A DNA stretch of 6,665 bases from positions 1 to 6,665 of the forward strand of contig DAOWIV010000190.1 in assembly GCA_030640725.1 (NCBI GenBank), read 5' to 3'. Shown here piece by piece: positions 6,361 to 6,665 of the stretch. The notes beneath the pieces were generated by a model that saw only the letters and a list, made by a program, of their open reading frames with translations, made no database searches and was not told the origin of the DNA. This DNA comes from Methanosarcinales archaeon. GTDB taxonomy: Archaea > Halobacteriota > Methanosarcinia > Methanosarcinales > Methanogasteraceae. The first letter of the stretch is position 1; every line of letters begins with the position of its first letter. The translations under genes and the position numbers were made by a program.

Positions 6361-6369
6361 AAGATTGAA

Positions 6370-6665
6370 ATGAAGAATAATCAAAGAAAAAAAGGGACTC
6401 AAACAAGTTCTTTTGGCTCTCCCGGTAGAGTAAATCACGATTCTACCGCATTTTATACGAGCAAATTGTATGAAGGACTGCCTCATGAACGGAAAGTTGA
6501 ATATACGGAGAAAAACATCCCCTCGCAGTTTTTAGATGAAATCTTTTGTAAATCCTCTGAAAAGATGGATGAGTTACCCGACAATAGTGTTCATCTGATG
6601 GTGACCTCGCCACCCTATAATGTGGGGAAAGAGTACGATGAGGATTTTACCCTTGCAACATACCT
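6370..6665 (+). CDS. DNA methyltransferase of the RM locus (N-terminal part, probably N4-cytosine)
   Basis: The first 98 residues of a site-specific DNA methyltransferase that runs off the right edge. The key sign is VTSPPYN (78-84) in LPDNSVHLMVTSPPYNVGK, the catalytic motif IV. S-P-P-Y is typical of N4-cytosine enzymes, although some N6-adenine enzymes share similar forms. Motif IV so near the N-terminus, before any F-x-G-x-G AdoMet motif, suggests the beta arrangement in which motif I comes later. The first 45 residues are polar and show no domain. The start is set by the GGAGGG site nine bases upstream, and the ATG begins one base after the endonuclease stop, so the two are one operon. 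Its expected job is to protect the host's recognition sites from the ThaI-like nuclease. If the nuclease is truly broken, it would be a solitary methylase. The target-recognition region lies outside the window, so specificity is unseen. Confidence 0.85.
   Translation, partial: MKNNQRKKGTQTSSFGSPGRVNHDSTAFYTSKLYEGLPHERKVEYTEKNIPSQFLDEIFCKSSEKMDELPDNSVHLMVTSPPYNVGKEYDEDFTLATY

Larger units (their letters stand above)
5741..6368 (+). pseudogene. ThaI-like type II restriction endonuclease, frameshifted at a G6 run
   Basis: Starting at GTG 5741 (SD-like GGGGGGTT just upstream), the first frame runs 145 codons, but real similarity stops at about residue 130. There the family-like sequence continues in the next frame: GGLYYIPLEAQKK, then the conserved-looking KLPKPGTNPRGAEI, ending at the TGA at 6366-6368. 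Removing one G from the run GGGGGG (6128-6133) joins QINWDG to GLYYIPLE and gives a single protein of about 208 residues. The conserved core SSRAGKIGMEVGSLRERII (33-51) and the PD-(D/E)xK-like region TEPEVD...ISIK (71-87: Asp76, Lys87, with Glu42 or Glu48 as further acid candidates) are upstream of the break. I recognise it as the ThaI family, whose founding member cuts CGCG, from memory of the family. The target here is not shown. The methyltransferase follows at once, which supports the call. As written it is inactive: the first frame lacks about the last 78 residues. Sequencing error, slippage or phase variation are all possible. Base composition is AT-richer than in genes to the left. Confidence 0.72.

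Noticed and set aside
6051..6368. Separate 105-residue protein starting at the ATG at 6051
   Set aside because: Its first 25 residues are a shadow of the endonuclease core frame; only the part after the G6 run is genuine, and it belongs to the endonuclease.
1..6665. CRISPR arrays, tRNA or rRNA genes, complete insertion sequences
   Set aside because: No regularly spaced repeats, no tRNA T-loop GGTTC-A-TCC pattern in a cloverleaf context, and no transposase motifs were seen on either strand.

Overview
This 6.7 kb window looks like chromosome from a methanogenic or methane-oxidising euryarchaeon, most likely Methanosarcinales/Methanomicrobia or a related ANME lineage. Four things point there: a cysteate synthase of the coenzyme M (CoM) pathway, remains of cofG from F420 biosynthesis, A/T-rich TATA boxes about 26 nt upstream of start codons with no Shine-Dalgarno site (leaderless archaeal genes), and a ThaI-like restriction-modification (RM) locus. 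The species cannot be named from the sequence alone.

Layout. Positions 1-288 hold no convincing gene, only a degenerate 31-nt tandem repeat and, next to the first promoter, a perfect 6-4-6 inverted repeat. From 320 to 2361 there is a tight plus-strand operon: cysteate synthase, then a stand-alone ABC ATPase starting inside the first gene's stop codon (ATGA overlap). One base later, on the other strand, ends a long gene (2363-4954, minus) encoding an uncommon-looking fusion: an N-terminal region of unknown type, a ROK-family (actin-fold) domain with its zinc site, and a C-terminal uridine kinase/phosphoribulokinase-like P-loop kinase. It has a leaderless promoter at 4975-4986.

Positions 4958-5740 have no intact gene, but they are not empty. 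On the minus strand from 5292 leftward lies the 5' part of a broken cofG with two small frameshifting deletions and a lost radical-SAM cysteine. On the plus strand from about 5337 to 5661 there are short matches to the 3' half of the same gene. The two halves are back to back, as expected if one cofG was split by an inversion and then eroded.

From about 5700 the DNA becomes visibly more AT-rich and carries an RM locus: a ThaI-like type II restriction endonuclease whose reading frame is broken at a G6 run, and a DNA methyltransferase with motif TSPPYN that runs off the right edge. The methyltransferase has a clear Shine-Dalgarno site, unlike the leaderless host genes. With its AT-rich composition, this suggests acquisition by transfer next to the decayed cofG locus.

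Functionally, cysteate synthase supplies L-cysteate for CoM. The role of its ATPase partner is not evident. The ROK/kinase fusion is the most novel protein in the window. The RM pair may be a modification-only remnant or a switchable locus, depending on whether the G-run frameshift is real.
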